NCBI RefSeq assembly: GCF_008065115.1
Contig: NZ_CP042913.1
Location: 4,909,257 to 4,973,256, forward strand
DNA: 64,000 nucleotides
Reading direction: 5' to 3'
DNA from: Bythopirellula goksoeyrii
GTDB taxonomy: Bacteria > Planctomycetota > Planctomycetia > Pirellulales > Lacipirellulaceae
Part shown: positions 36,024 to 45,625 of the stretch, piece by piece
Numbering within the stretch: the first letter of the stretch is position 1
How the letters are laid out: each line of letters begins with the position of its first letter
Program-made: the position numbers and the translations under genes
The notes under the pieces: generated by a model
Database searches by the model: none
What the model saw: only the letters and a program-made list of their open reading frames with translations
What the model was told of the DNA's origin: nothing

Positions 36024-37070
36024 CTACAGCGACGCCATATCCACGTTGTTAAAGTTGCGTTGATAGTGACCCATGTATTGCACTTTGCGTTCCAGGGCTT
36101 CAATCACTGGGGTGGTGAAGTTCACATTTTCAAAGCTTTGAGCACTTCCTAAACCGCCGGGGCTGAACACGTTGATCTCCATCAGTTTGTCGCCCACGAT
36201 GTCGAGGCCGACAAAGAACATGCCGTCCGCCACTAACTTGGGACGCACGATCTCTGCGATTCGCAACGCCTTATCGTCAACGATTGCCTGTGCCTTCTTA
36301 CCACCAGCATGAATATTGCTGCGGATATCGTCGCCGGAACGAACCCGGCGAAACGCGGCGTACTTGCCTTTGTAGCGCAGAGGCTGCCCATTCATCATGA
36401 ATAATCGCATATCTCCCTCGGCGGCAAGAGGCAAGTATTGCTGTGCGACAACATAACCATCGCGAGAAATCGACTCGATCATTTGATTGAGGTTTCCAAG
36501 TTGATCGCCGACAATTCGAAAGACCCCCTGCCCTCCCGAACCTTGTAAGGGTTTGATCACAACATCGTTGGAATGTTTGCGAGCGAACTCTTTGATCTCA
36601 TCACGATCTCGCGTGATGAGCGTGTCAGGCCTCACTTCCTCGGGAAACAACTGGAAATACATCTTGTTGATGGCATTGTTGAGACCCTCCGGATCATTGA
36701 GCACAATCACACCCCGACGCATGGCCGCCCGTCCAAACACGATCCCCGCCTGCTGGGCCCAGCTGCGACGACCCAGATCTTGCGAAGGGTCATTTCGCAA
36801 CATCAGGATATCCAAATCGTCCACTGTAATCCGCTGGGCTTTACCGCGCGGACCGCGCAGATCGTGTAGAAATGTCTTTGTAGATTTGTACTTCGAACCT
36901 GGAGCAGATCGAGCTCTGGCGCGTACGTAGTCATCAGGGTCAAAGGCAAAATCGCCTGTGCCAATCAACCAGGCTTCATGCCCCCTATTGACAGCGGCCA
37001 TGGCGAGACGCGTAGTTGTGTAGCCTTCTTCTTCGGTAGCAACATCATTTACGACAAATCCAATACGCAT
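36024..37070 (-). CDS. GshB-like ATP-grasp ligase
   Basis: 348 residues. The N-terminal third begins M-R-I-G-F-V-V-N-D-V, as in glutathione synthase (GshB) relatives. The ATP-grasp core has V-I-K-P-L-Q-G-S-G-G-Q-G-V (phosphate loop), an R-L-F-M segment, and E-I-N-V-F-S-P-G-G (the Mg-binding E-x-N). Enzymes of this fold join a carboxylate to an amine using ATP. The partner genes are an N-formylglutamate amidohydrolase-like protein and a DUF1704 metallopeptidase, so the ligase may build a peptide or amide that the others trim. It begins 12 bp after the DUF1704 stop. It is not an ordinary glutathione synthase by context: no gshA is nearby. Confidence 0.88.
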   Translation of the reverse strand: MRIGFVVNDVATEEEGYTTTRLAMAAVNRGHEAWLIGTGDFAFDPDDYVRARARSAPGSKYKSTKTFLHDLRGPRGKAQRITVDDLDILMLRNDPSQDLGRRSWAQQAGIVFGRAAMRRGVIVLNDPEGLNNAINKMYFQLFPEEVRPDTLITRDRDEIKEFARKHSNDVVIKPLQGSGGQGVFRIVGDQLGNLNQMIESISRDGYVVAQQYLPLAAEGDMRLFMMNGQPLRYKGKYAAFRRVRSGDDIRSNIHAGGKKAQAIVDDKALRIAEIVRPKLVADGMFFVGLDIVGDKLMEINVFSPGGLGSAQSFENVNFTTPVIEALERKVQYMGHYQRNFNNVDMASL

Positions 37071-37082
37071 ACAAATTCCTTG

Positions 37083-39005
37083 TTAAGTTTTACCTTTGAT
37101 CAATTCTAGCACAGACATTCCCGCCCCTAGCTTTTCTAGTCTTCCCTGTACTCCAGGCATCTGTAAATACCGAGGGAGCAAAGCGGGAGGTTCAATCATC
37201 CGGCGGTGCAATAATTCGCGGATGAACCGTATATGTTCGCTGGCAATCTTGCCCACGAACAGGGGGTCCAGCTTGCCACCATCACCCAAGTAGTCCAATA
37301 TCTCAACTAATCCACGCAAATACACGGCATCTTTGGTAAAACCGCCCCCGCGAAAAATCCGCATCGTGATGGTATAGGCCGTCCTCCGGCGAAAGCCGTA
37401 CTGCTTGGTTAAAGTGCGAAACGTCTCCACAAAGTTTGCTCCCGAGAGTAACATCTGCACGGCCACCACGCGGGCTGCCAGCAGTCGCAGTCGTGGCCTG
37501 CTAAGTCCACCAACCAAATACTCGGTCAGCACAGCTATGCCCTCTTGCAATGAATCGTAGCCAGCGAGCCCCGTATGCAGAAGCTGAAAAGGTTCTACTA
37601 ATCCGTTGTAGTAGGTCAGCAGATGCGTACCAACTTCGTGTTGCAGCAGGGCTTCCACACGGCTATGTGGGATACGCGTCTCACGTCCGATCAAGAGGTG
37701 CCCATCAGAACACATAAGTCCTGAGTACATGTCTTCGCGTACAATCGCTTCGGCTGCAAACTCGGGTAGCTGTGCGCGGTAGTATTCTATTTCTTGCGTG
37801 GCTCGCTCGGCAAATGCAAAAGCATCTAGCTCGCGTTTGCTACGATCCTCTCCACTGCGAGGGCTGATGTGTTCGAGTAGGTTGCGAGCCAGGACAAGCA
37901 AATCCGTATTGATTTCGCCATAGACTTGTCGACTTCCGAGCACGAAACGCTTGGTGCCGATATCACAAAGCATCGTAATTTTTCGATCGAGTTCATCCTG
38001 CCGCTGGTGGAAGAGTTCACCAAGAGTGGGGTCTTCAATACTTCCGGTAGGAATCGAAAACAATTGCCGTTTCAACTCAGTGGCATCGATCGATAAGGGG
38101 CGATAGTAATAGCGTGGCTCACTTTCGAATCGTCCCCGCTTAAACTCCTCCCAGGCCGCATCCGCATTCACAGGGGTAACTTGCAACAGGAAACTGAAGC
38201 TCTTGCTGATTTCATTGAGTCGACGATCAATCATCTTGACTGACTTGAAAATGGTTCGTCGGCCAAGCGAGTAAAAATGCTCCGGGGTTGTATTCGTATG
38301 TGTCTTGGAGAAGGTAAAGAAGGCTTGTTTGAGTGCCCGTCCGATACTTCTCTTAAGGGATCGGATTACGGCGGGATAGAGTTCGCCAGTTTGCGGATTG
38401 CGGTAGATGGGTCGCACACTAAGTCCAATAACTTCACTGCCCCATTGCCGCAGGCTGTTGGAGGTGAGCAATGTAGTCAGACTCCCAGCGAATGCGTCGG
38501 AACTAGTGTCGACATGGACGGTTGAATGTTGCTTGAGATAGGTCACACGCTCAAGCTGGCGGCGAAGGGTTTCTATCGTGCGCATCGGTGCGTTGGGGCC
38601 ACGGGCGACAATCGAGAAGTTCGGTCTTAGCTCGGTGGGCTCCATCTCACTTTCAGCAAACGCCGCTTGGACGTCGCTGTCGGCGGAAGACCAGATTTCC
38701 ACGATTAAGAATCCATTGAATCGATTACGAAGAGTCTTCACGATGGTCTCAACGAGTGGACCGATCTCCTTTTTCGTCGCACTCTGAGGGACCACTAGGT
38801 ACGCTGCTTCACCCTGCACCAAGGCACGGGTCCCCAGATCATTGTGAGGTGGTTCGCGATAGACACACAAAAATGGGAGTGGCCGATCCATGTAGATCAT
38901 CCCCCCCTCAGGCAGTTCAGTCCTCACGGACTGCCCTGCCTCGAGTCGCTTTCGGACTTCCTGAATATCTCCCTTGGTTAACGGCAAGTTGGGTGCTTGA
39001 GTCAC
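37083..39005 (-). CDS. DUF1704/QEGLA metallopeptidase (MATCAP-related)
   Basis: 640 residues. The zinc site is H456-E-V-G-T-H461 with the third ligand E488 in L-Q-E-G-I-A-V, the 'QEGLA' motif after which this family is named. The same motif architecture occurs in eukaryotic MATCAP, a tyrosine carboxypeptidase that removes C-terminal residues from tubulin. In bacteria the proteins were called 'flavohaemoglobin expression-modulating QEGLA motif protein', a label without much support. The N-terminal 300 residues are a separate helical region. The gene overlaps the upstream amidohydrolase-like gene by four bases (ATGA) and is followed 12 bp later by the ATP-grasp gene, so the three are one operon. 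I infer a carboxypeptidase, target unknown. Confidence 0.9.
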   Translation of the reverse strand: MTQAPNLPLTKGDIQEVRKRLEAGQSVRTELPEGGMIYMDRPLPFLCVYREPPHNDLGTRALVQGEAAYLVVPQSATKKEIGPLVETIVKTLRNRFNGFLIVEIWSSADSDVQAAFAESEMEPTELRPNFSIVARGPNAPMRTIETLRRQLERVTYLKQHSTVHVDTSSDAFAGSLTTLLTSNSLRQWGSEVIGLSVRPIYRNPQTGELYPAVIRSLKRSIGRALKQAFFTFSKTHTNTTPEHFYSLGRRTIFKSVKMIDRRLNEISKSFSFLLQVTPVNADAAWEEFKRGRFESEPRYYYRPLSIDATELKRQLFSIPTGSIEDPTLGELFHQRQDELDRKITMLCDIGTKRFVLGSRQVYGEINTDLLVLARNLLEHISPRSGEDRSKRELDAFAFAERATQEIEYYRAQLPEFAAEAIVREDMYSGLMCSDGHLLIGRETRIPHSRVEALLQHEVGTHLLTYYNGLVEPFQLLHTGLAGYDSLQEGIAVLTEYLVGGLSRPRLRLLAARVVAVQMLLSGANFVETFRTLTKQYGFRRRTAYTITMRIFRGGGFTKDAVYLRGLVEILDYLGDGGKLDPLFVGKIASEHIRFIRELLHRRMIEPPALLPRYLQMPGVQGRLEKLGAGMSVLELIKGKT

Positions 39006-39799
39006 AGCTTAGCCAATTCCTCTCGCACTCCAGGGAGTGTCGACTCCAATGCCGACTTGATGGCGCCAACCGTTTCTTCCTCAGCGACGCCAGTCCACTC
39101 ATCCATAAAAAACTTCTTAAACTCAATCGACAACACACATACCGAGTCTGGATAGTGCTCGTGGATCCATTTTCCGAAGTTGCCGCCGCGAAACTTTACG
39201 TTCTCACGTACATCAAGTCGACCACCAGGGAAATCGAACTCCTGTAGATCTTCAAGAAATCGATCAACCACAACTGCCCAGCGGGAACGATCCATCGTGC
39301 CGGTACCCAGATTCACCTGAGGATTGAGAGAAGGGTCGTCATATGGAGCATCTGGGCCAGCACGGTGATGGTTGTAAGTATGCAGATCGTAGACGACAGC
39401 GCGACCCTCGCGTTTCACCGTATTGTCGAGCAATTGGCCCACTGCAGAGTAAAACTGATCGTATTCCTCCAAAGACCGCTCCAATAGATCGGGCGGCAAA
39501 GGTTCGTGCCAAACTTTGAGTCCCCAGGCATCCTCGGGCACCTGATAGACCGCCTTCTCCCGGGGACGATTGAGATCAACCTCGAACCGAGATCGTTTTC
39601 CTATAATGCGTGAAGGTGCGACGTTTGCCCAAACAGAGGTATGTGGATCTTCTTCGTGCAGCCGATCAGCCTCCGAAAGCGCAATCAAGCTCAATAGCTC
39701 CTCACGCACGGCATGGCCGTCGTGTATCGCCGCTGCAATGATCGGTCCACTTCCTTCGACAATTTCCCAGGCGTTTTGAGTTTTAATTGCTATTTCCAC
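39002..39799 (-). CDS. N-formylglutamate amidohydrolase family protein
   Basis: 265 residues. The family's metal-binding motif H26-D-G-H29 is present near the N-terminus, then D-L-N-R-P-R-E near residue 73 and V-Y-D-L-H-T-Y-N-H-H near 140-149. FGases hydrolyse N-formyl-glutamate in histidine degradation, but no other hut genes are here, and this subgroup is often found in operons with DUF1704 proteins and ATP-grasp ligases. The last codons overlap the next gene by four bases, so translation is coupled. I infer a role in hydrolysing an amide made or exposed by the ATP-grasp/DUF1704 partners. Confidence 0.85.
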   Translation of the reverse strand: MEIAIKTQNAWEIVEGSGPIIAAAIHDGHAVREELLSLIALSEADRLHEEDPHTSVWANVAPSRIIGKRSRFEVDLNRPREKAVYQVPEDAWGLKVWHEPLPPDLLERSLEEYDQFYSAVGQLLDNTVKREGRAVVYDLHTYNHHRAGPDAPYDDPSLNPQVNLGTGTMDRSRWAVVVDRFLEDLQEFDFPGGRLDVRENVKFRGGNFGKWIHEHYPDSVCVLSIEFKKFFMDEWTGVAEEETVGAIKSALESTLPGVREELAKL

Positions 39800-39977
39800 C
39801 TACTACAAGAAATTGATCCTTCAGGTATTCTATTTCCGCTGAGTCAGTGCGCAAAGGGAGGCTTTCAATGATCGGCATACTTGCGACCTAGACTACCTTC
39901 CTAGATTTTTAGCCAATTCTATCTATTGGAAGAACGTGCTAGACTAGCCGTGCCGACTCATTAATAACTCTACTTTC

Positions 39978-39985
39978 TAGGAGAC
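39978..39985 (+). promoter_or_regulatory. Ribosome site supporting a TTG start
   Basis: TAGGAGAC lies about seven bases before TTG 39992 and is the reason for taking that TTG as the start of the DUF6807 gene, whose signal peptide begins there. Confidence 0.65.
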
Positions 39986-39991
39986 ACACAA

Positions 39992-41014
39992 TTGTTACGC
40001 TATCCAGTATCGCGATTATTGCTTGGCCTTGCCACGATTTGCTGCTCTTCAAATTTAGTATCCCTCACCTGTTCGCCAGCAAACGCTGCAGAGGATGAAC
40101 CCTCTGGCAAAATGTCGGTTACCGAAGAAGCTGACGGCGTCACGGTCAATATCGATGGTGAGTTATTCACCCGCTACCTGACGAACTCCGAAAACAAACC
40201 CGTGTTGTGGCCAGTCATCGGCCCAACGGGGGAGCCCATGACCCGCGCCTGGCCAGTTGGTCCTACCAAACTTGAAGAAGCCAAGGACCACCCCCACCAC
40301 CTTTCAGTTTGGATCGGATACGAGGGGATAAACGAAGCGGACTTTTGGCATACAAAAGTAGAAGGTGTTAACCGTCCCTTCCCTGCTGGCAAGCAGGTAC
40401 ACCGATCGTTCGATAGGGTTGATTGCGATGGTGATTCTGCCATCGTTGTCGCAACGACGGATTGGCTGGATAGCGAAGGCAATAAAATCTGCGGAGATGA
40501 GCGAACCTGGACTTTCGGCACCGATGGAGATCAGCGGTGGCTCGATTGCCGACTTGTCCTCACGGCGAGCGAGGGTGAACTCCGGCTCTCTGACAGCAAA
40601 GAAGGCTTCTTCGCCGTGCGAGTAGCCGACAGCATGAATGTCGACCACAAGCAGGGAGGGCGTATTGTTTCAAGTCGTGGATTGACTGACGGCGCTGCAT
40701 GGGCACAACCGGCAGAGTGGGTCGATTATCAAGGGCCTGTTAATGGCGAGAAGGTCGGCATGGCTATTTTCTCCCATCCTGAGAGCCTCGATTATCCTGC
40801 CCCTTGGCACGTGCGGACCTATGGCCTTTTCGCAGGCAACCCTCTGGGTAAGCTTGCCTTCACGAATGAAAAGGGCGGAGTCCGTGAACGACCGCTCCGG
40901 ATGACGTTGGCTTCGGGTGAATCCCTTATATTGCACTATCGCATCGTGCTACACCGTGGAGATGAGAATCAAGCCAAACTCGCGGAAAAGTACGCAGAAT
41001 ATATCGCCGAGTAG
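39992..41014 (+). CDS. DUF6807 (PmoA-like) exported protein
   Basis: 340 residues from TTG 39992. A signal peptide runs to about A-N-A-A-E at residue 34. The domain begins with 'L-F-T-R-Y-L-T' and holds D-H-P-H-H-L-S-V-W-I-G near residue 95, then G-I-N-E-A-D-F-W-H and, at the end, Y-R-I-V-L-H-R-G. This is the DUF6807 family (annotated 'methane oxygenase PmoA' in databases, a misleading label). Family members are frequent in planctomycetes and Bacteroidetes near sugar genes; none has a known activity. His-rich motifs could bind metal. The following gene converges on it with 4 bp between stops. Confidence 0.88.
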   Translation: MLRYPVSRLLLGLATICCSSNLVSLTCSPANAAEDEPSGKMSVTEEADGVTVNIDGELFTRYLTNSENKPVLWPVIGPTGEPMTRAWPVGPTKLEEAKDHPHHLSVWIGYEGINEADFWHTKVEGVNRPFPAGKQVHRSFDRVDCDGDSAIVVATTDWLDSEGNKICGDERTWTFGTDGDQRWLDCRLVLTASEGELRLSDSKEGFFAVRVADSMNVDHKQGGRIVSSRGLTDGAAWAQPAEWVDYQGPVNGEKVGMAIFSHPESLDYPAPWHVRTYGLFAGNPLGKLAFTNEKGGVRERPLRMTLASGESLILHYRIVLHRGDENQAKLAEKYAEYIAE

Positions 41015-41018
41015 GCGA

Positions 41019-41966
41019 CTATCGGCGGCGTGTCGCGAGAAACAAACAGCCAAGGGCAGCGAGTATCGCAGTGGCTGGCTCAGGAATGGATCTGATGGCA
41101 CCAAGCGGAGGTGCCGGCTGGCCAAAACTACGCTGCCAGAGCAGGTAGTCAGCACCATCAACATCGCCATCCATATCAGCATCTCCATCGTCGAAGAATG
41201 CCCCCTGAGACATACCGTAATTGTTTCGAAGAATTGTTAGGTCAGCTGAATTCACCACGCCGTTGCGATTAAAGTCTCCAGGAGCCAGTGCCAACTGCGT
41301 GACACTGTTGACTGTCACAGTATTCGCAACGCGAATATCGGAGATCGAGCTTCCAGAAAAATTCCTAAGTGGTAAGTCATTAAACGGTGCACCGATCGAG
41401 AATCCAAAATCGGATGGCAATGGCAAGTCGCCTATTGCATCAACCACATCCATCCCGTTGCCTAGGACCATTCCAAAAGCTGAAAAGCCGCCATCCGGTC
41501 GAGTAGGACTATCAAGTACTGAGTTGTCTCCTTGGTTGATAAACCATTGGCTTGTCACGGTGTTCGGACCTGATTTGGCCATAGCAATCGTCCCTCGAAC
41601 ATTTGATGGCCCTGTGACTCCACTGCCTGGTTCATCATTGATCGGAGGATCCGTAGTTACCGATGAGTAAGTAATAGTCGTACTTGGAGGATTGGGATCG
41701 TGTAGAGTAAATCCTCCTCCTTGGATTACAAAATCCCTGAACCCCCCTAGTCCCGAGTCAAATGTGTCACTATTGCGATGGACTACCGTGCCGTCGTAGC
41801 GATCGGTATTCACATAATTGAGAAAATTCTGCACAGTGTTTGGCATGACATCGGCAAACAACTGAACATCGAAACTTCCTAGTACCGTATTAAAGCGCAC
41901 AATTTCAGCCGACGCAGAACACGCCATTGCCAGAATGGCTAGAGCGACACACAGTCGTTTTAACAT
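41019..41966 (-). CDS. Secreted cyclophilin with dockerin-like domain and PEP-CTERM tail
   Basis: 315 residues from ATG 41966, with a GGGA site and a signal peptide (M-L-K-R-L-C-V-A-L-A, cut near S-A-S-A-E). The cyclophilin-type peptidyl-prolyl isomerase domain comprises residues about 24-200: F-D-V-Q-L-F, V-Q-N-F-L-N-Y, V-I-Q-G-G-G-F, I-A-M-A-K and S-Q-W-F-I-N are all recognisable. It is followed by two dockerin-like calcium loops (D-F-N-R-N-G-V-V-N-S-A-D-L and D-A-D-M-D-G-D-V-D-G-A-D-Y), then I-P-E-P, a hydrophobic stretch and R-R-R. It should act on surface or periplasmic proteins and end up anchored at the surface. The combination of isomerase and PEP-CTERM tail is unusual. Confidence 0.9.
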   Translation of the reverse strand: MLKRLCVALAILAMACSASAEIVRFNTVLGSFDVQLFADVMPNTVQNFLNYVNTDRYDGTVVHRNSDTFDSGLGGFRDFVIQGGGFTLHDPNPPSTTITYSSVTTDPPINDEPGSGVTGPSNVRGTIAMAKSGPNTVTSQWFINQGDNSVLDSPTRPDGGFSAFGMVLGNGMDVVDAIGDLPLPSDFGFSIGAPFNDLPLRNFSGSSISDIRVANTVTVNSVTQLALAPGDFNRNGVVNSADLTILRNNYGMSQGAFFDDGDADMDGDVDGADYLLWQRSFGQPAPPLGAIRSIPEPATAILAALGCLFLATRRR

Positions 41967-42306
41967 TGCCAAGCTTCCCACTTCTCTGTCCACATGCCCC
42001 ACCAGGATCGGTCAACGCGAATGAGAGATTCGCTGCCTCTGTCCGACCTGTTCGTTCATTCTAACTTGCCTAACTGAGAAGGTCTACCAAATGGCACTGC
42101 CAGGCGGGTGGAGTATTGCTAGTGCGGTACGATTCGGGCCATAAACTCCGCGTTTACCTATGACAACACAGATTTCCCACAGATTCGCCACTGGCCCTAG
42201 GACACTTGCTACCGCTATATTCATACGTTTACGTGCCTGTCACAAAGAATCGCTGCGACAGGACTGGACTTGAAATTGGTTGCACTAACGAGAGACTCAC
42301 TGATCC
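41967..42306. other. Divergent promoter region, cyclophilin/xylA
   Basis: 340 bases between divergent genes, presumably holding both promoters. A possible frame leading into the cyclophilin gene is not convincing. No regulator site is obvious. Confidence 0.45.
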
Positions 42307-43617
42307 ATGACTGCCTTCCCCGAAATCGAACGTATCCCTTTCGAGGGTCCCCAGAGCAAGAACCCCCTCGCCTTTCGATATTACGATGCCGACGAAAAAG
42401 TCGAAGGCAAAACGATGCGAGACCATCTGCGGTTTAGTGTCGTCTATTGGCATACCTTCCGCGGACAGGGCTCCGATCCCTTTGGACCTGGTACAGCTGT
42501 CAGGCCTTGGGACGACGGTTCGGAGTCCGTTGAGAACGCACAAAATCGAGCCCGGGTGGCTTTTGAGTTTTTTGAAAAACTCGGCAATCCGTTTTATGCA
42601 TTCCACGACCGCGACGTTGCTCCCGAAGGGGCTTCGCTTGCTGAGTCGAACAAGAATCTCGATGCGGTCGCCAAGGTGCTCAAAGAAGAGCAGCAGCGAA
42701 CCGGTATCCAACTGCTCTGGGGCACAGCCAATCTATTCAGCAATCCTCGGTACATGCATGGTGCCGCGACGAGCCCCAACAGCGATGCGTTTGCCTATGC
42801 CGCGGCTCAAGTCAAAAAGGCCTTGGAGGTAACGCTCGAACTAGCTGGAGGTGGCTACACTTTCTGGGGTGGTCGCGAAGGTTATCAAAATTTGTGGAAC
42901 ACCAATATGGGCCGGGAGCTGGATCACCTGGCCCAGTTCCTGCACATGGCCGTTGACTACGCCAAGGAAATTGGCTTCACCGGGCAGTTCTACATTGAGC
43001 CGAAACCGAAGGAACCCACCAAGCATCAATACGACAGCGACACGTCGGCCTGCCTGAATTTCTTGCGGCAGTATGATTTGATCGACCACCTCAAGCTCAA
43101 TCTCGAGACCAACCACGCGACATTGGCGGGGCACACAATGCAGCATGAAATGGATCTCGCAGGGGCTTCGGGGGCGCTTGGTTCCATCGATGCCAACACG
43201 GGCGATATGCTGTTGGGTTGGGATACCGACCAGTTTCCTACCGACATCTATCTCACAACCCAATGCATGCACACGCTGCTGAAGTATGGTGGCTTTACCA
43301 CCGGCGGCGTCAATTTCGACGCCAAGGTCCGCCGAGAGAGCTTCGAGCCCATCGATCTGTTCTACGCCCACATCGGCGGTATGGACGCCTTCGCCCGTGG
43401 CCTGAAAATCGCCGCGGCGATTCGCTCTGATGGCCGGTTGGAAGGACTACTCAAAGAACGTTACGCCAGTTGGGACACCGGCCTGGGCGCCGAGATCGAA
43501 GCCGGCAAACACAACTTCGCTTCGCTGGAGAAGATCATGCTGGACAAGGGTGAAATTTCCGCCAACCGTAGTGGACGGCAGGAGATGATTGAGAATTTGA
43601 TTAATACGTATTTGTAA
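42307..43617 (+). CDS. xylA: Xylose isomerase
   Basis: 436 residues, the length of the class II (long N-terminus) enzymes. The catalytic His100 and Asp103 in F-H-D-R-D are present, along with the W-G-G-R-E-G-Y motif near residue 193, the Y-I-E-P-K-P-K-E-P metal ligand strand near 229-237, and the D-T-D-Q-F-P segment near 309. The enzyme interconverts D-xylose and D-xylulose (and glucose with fructose) with Mg or Mn in the cytoplasm. No xylulokinase or xylose regulator is in the window. Start is ATG 42307; the ribosome site is not obvious, but no earlier start is in frame. Confidence 0.97.
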   Translation: MTAFPEIERIPFEGPQSKNPLAFRYYDADEKVEGKTMRDHLRFSVVYWHTFRGQGSDPFGPGTAVRPWDDGSESVENAQNRARVAFEFFEKLGNPFYAFHDRDVAPEGASLAESNKNLDAVAKVLKEEQQRTGIQLLWGTANLFSNPRYMHGAATSPNSDAFAYAAAQVKKALEVTLELAGGGYTFWGGREGYQNLWNTNMGRELDHLAQFLHMAVDYAKEIGFTGQFYIEPKPKEPTKHQYDSDTSACLNFLRQYDLIDHLKLNLETNHATLAGHTMQHEMDLAGASGALGSIDANTGDMLLGWDTDQFPTDIYLTTQCMHTLLKYGGFTTGGVNFDAKVRRESFEPIDLFYAHIGGMDAFARGLKIAAAIRSDGRLEGLLKERYASWDTGLGAEIEAGKHNFASLEKIMLDKGEISANRSGRQEMIENLINTYL

Positions 43618-44212
43618 GTGGGTGAGAAGAATTGAACGCGGGTGAACCCTGATCGAGCGGATTTCCGCCGATTGGCAAATTGTCGTTACTAGCGGCGGTG
43701 TGGCACCACCGCGTCCTGGCCCTTACCGTATCTGCATCGGTTATTTTCACCGCCGCGGATTCGGAAAAATCGCTTCTGGGGGAGGTCAGATACACCCTCG
43801 GACCGAAGTAAAATGCTGTTTATGGCTGGGGCGTGTCACACCCGAGGCTGCTAGACAAATGCCGTTCGAGCCGTCGGTCATCGACACTAGCCTCTCTATT
43901 TAGCGGATTTCTATAGTCCGTTTCGTACGGTGCGCAGATTCAACGCCGCTAATTAACAATCTGCTGAAATAGAAATCTGAAGACGCCAAGTAGTGTGTAT
44001 CCAGGCAATCCCAAATAGGAAATATCGGCTAAAATTCCTTGAATTAGTACTTCTACCTCAGTAGACTGTACTTCTGGCAGGCCGAAATCAGATCTCCTAT
44101 CAGATATCGGTATAACTTGTAAGCCGGATGGCGTGACCTGGTAAGCTTGAGGGGCAGAGTCGCTATTGGCCATTCCAACTCGCAAATCACTGAAAGACTT
44201 GGAGCAAGAATA
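43618..44212. other. Gene-free stretch
   Basis: About 595 bases after xylA and before a PEP-CTERM gene. Small frames only, none supported. It contains the GGAGCAAG ribosome site of the following gene at 44201-44208. No terminator hairpin with a T run seen. Confidence 0.5.
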
Positions 44213-45088
44213 ATGAAGAAAAAACTTGGATTGTTAGTATTTGGAGTATTGCTCTTTCTTGATGGTTCTGCTTTTGCGACTCCTTATCAAATCTCTTACG
44301 TGTTTTCAGGAGCGGACCAGTATGGCCGAGTTAACGGGTCGGACACGTCACTGACCGTTGTGGATGATCCTGGTGACACGAATGATGCCTACGCTGCCAT
44401 TAGCGAATGGGGCGAGGACTATGCTTTGGCTTCCATTCAGGGAACACATTCTAGCGTTGTTGCAACAGCCAAACAGCAATCCGGATTCACATTGCAGGGC
44501 ACCGGTAATGTTGATTTGGAGATATCTTATAACCTCTTGGTTGAAATATTTTCTATTAACCAGGCTTCGGTGAGTACAAGCGCTATAGTAGGTATCTATC
44601 AATACTTTCCAGCTGCATTTGGGGGGAACATCGTCAATGGTGCGCCTGTTTGGTACGATTCAGTATCCACATATCTCGACGAACCTCTTCCAGGAGTGAC
44701 CTATGACCAACGTAGTGAAAAGCTGAACGCAACAGCCACAGTGACTCTACCTGCAGTCTATCAACTTGGCGGGAACTATCAGTACATGGTCGAGTTATAC
44801 GCGTTCGTTAGGGGAGAAGACACTTATCGGATTCAATTTCAGCCTGGAGTGCATGAGAATCCCGATGCATTTTACAGTGCAGCCGCTTACGCTGACCCTA
44901 CCTTTACCGTTCTTACACCAGGCGCAAGCATCAATGAGTTTGCGATCAATCCACAAGGACCATCTTCACTAACAGGAGGCACCCTGGACCCTCCACCTAG
45001 ACCCGAAATCCCCGAACCAGCCTCCATGCTCCTACTTGGGGCAGGCGTAGTCGGTCTCGCAGGTTTCAGGAGGACGTTCAAGAGGTAA
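44213..45088 (+). CDS. PEP-CTERM exported protein of unknown function
   Basis: 291 residues from ATG 44213, with GGAGCAAG upstream and a signal peptide (K-K-K-L-G-L-L-V-F-G, cut near A-F-A). The middle is beta-rich with a Y-Q-I-S-Y-V-F-S-G opening and several Asn/Gly loops; no enzyme motif is visible. The C-terminus is E-I-P-E-P-A-S, a hydrophobic stretch L-L-L-G-A-G-V-V-G-L-A-G, then F-R-R-T-F-K-R, a textbook PEP-CTERM sorting tail. Surface display through exosortase is expected; the function is unknown. The frame continues 22 codons upstream from a GTG but without a signal. Confidence 0.85.
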   Translation: MKKKLGLLVFGVLLFLDGSAFATPYQISYVFSGADQYGRVNGSDTSLTVVDDPGDTNDAYAAISEWGEDYALASIQGTHSSVVATAKQQSGFTLQGTGNVDLEISYNLLVEIFSINQASVSTSAIVGIYQYFPAAFGGNIVNGAPVWYDSVSTYLDEPLPGVTYDQRSEKLNATATVTLPAVYQLGGNYQYMVELYAFVRGEDTYRIQFQPGVHENPDAFYSAAAYADPTFTVLTPGASINEFAINPQGPSSLTGGTLDPPPRPEIPEPASMLLLGAGVVGLAGFRRTFKR

Positions 45089-45625
45089 ATCCCGCACCGA
45101 ACTGGTGAAGCGCCACCGCTTGCGGCTTGGCAATAATGTCGCCGTCACCTTACTACTGCTCTACCTCTCACCTTATAGCATTCTATTACCCCCGACTTTG
45201 TACGTATCGCAGGAGCGGTGGCGTCTCATTGGCCCCGAGTTTCTGCGATGCGGAATCACAAAGCCGCGCGTGATATTCTGTGAAAACGGTAGCCAGCGGG
45301 GCGTTACTGATGAACTCAGATGTCTCTGGTTGCACAACCTTAGCCGAATTGGGCATCAGCTAACTAGCATCGGTGTGCACGTCCTCAGTTAGAAACTGTC
45401 TGCCGCGTAGTTCCGAGGTTTTATCGAGCGCCGCTAGAAACTGGACAGAACTCTCCAGCGATATGTTCCCAAATTCTGGGATTCCCCAGCATCACTTTTA
45501 CGTGCATGTGATAGTGATAGGAATTACTTTTGATGGCAAGGCTTGGCAGCTACCGCGAAGACGAGAACTACAACAACGTGAGGTTCACTTCGGTTTGACC
45601 GGGGTCGAGGACGACGCGGCTCGCT
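45089..45625. other. Gene-free stretch
   Basis: About 535 bases between the PEP-CTERM gene and the convergent WD40 kinase. Small frames overlap here but have no recognisable features or ribosome sites. It should contain 3' ends of both genes; no clear terminator. Confidence 0.45.
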
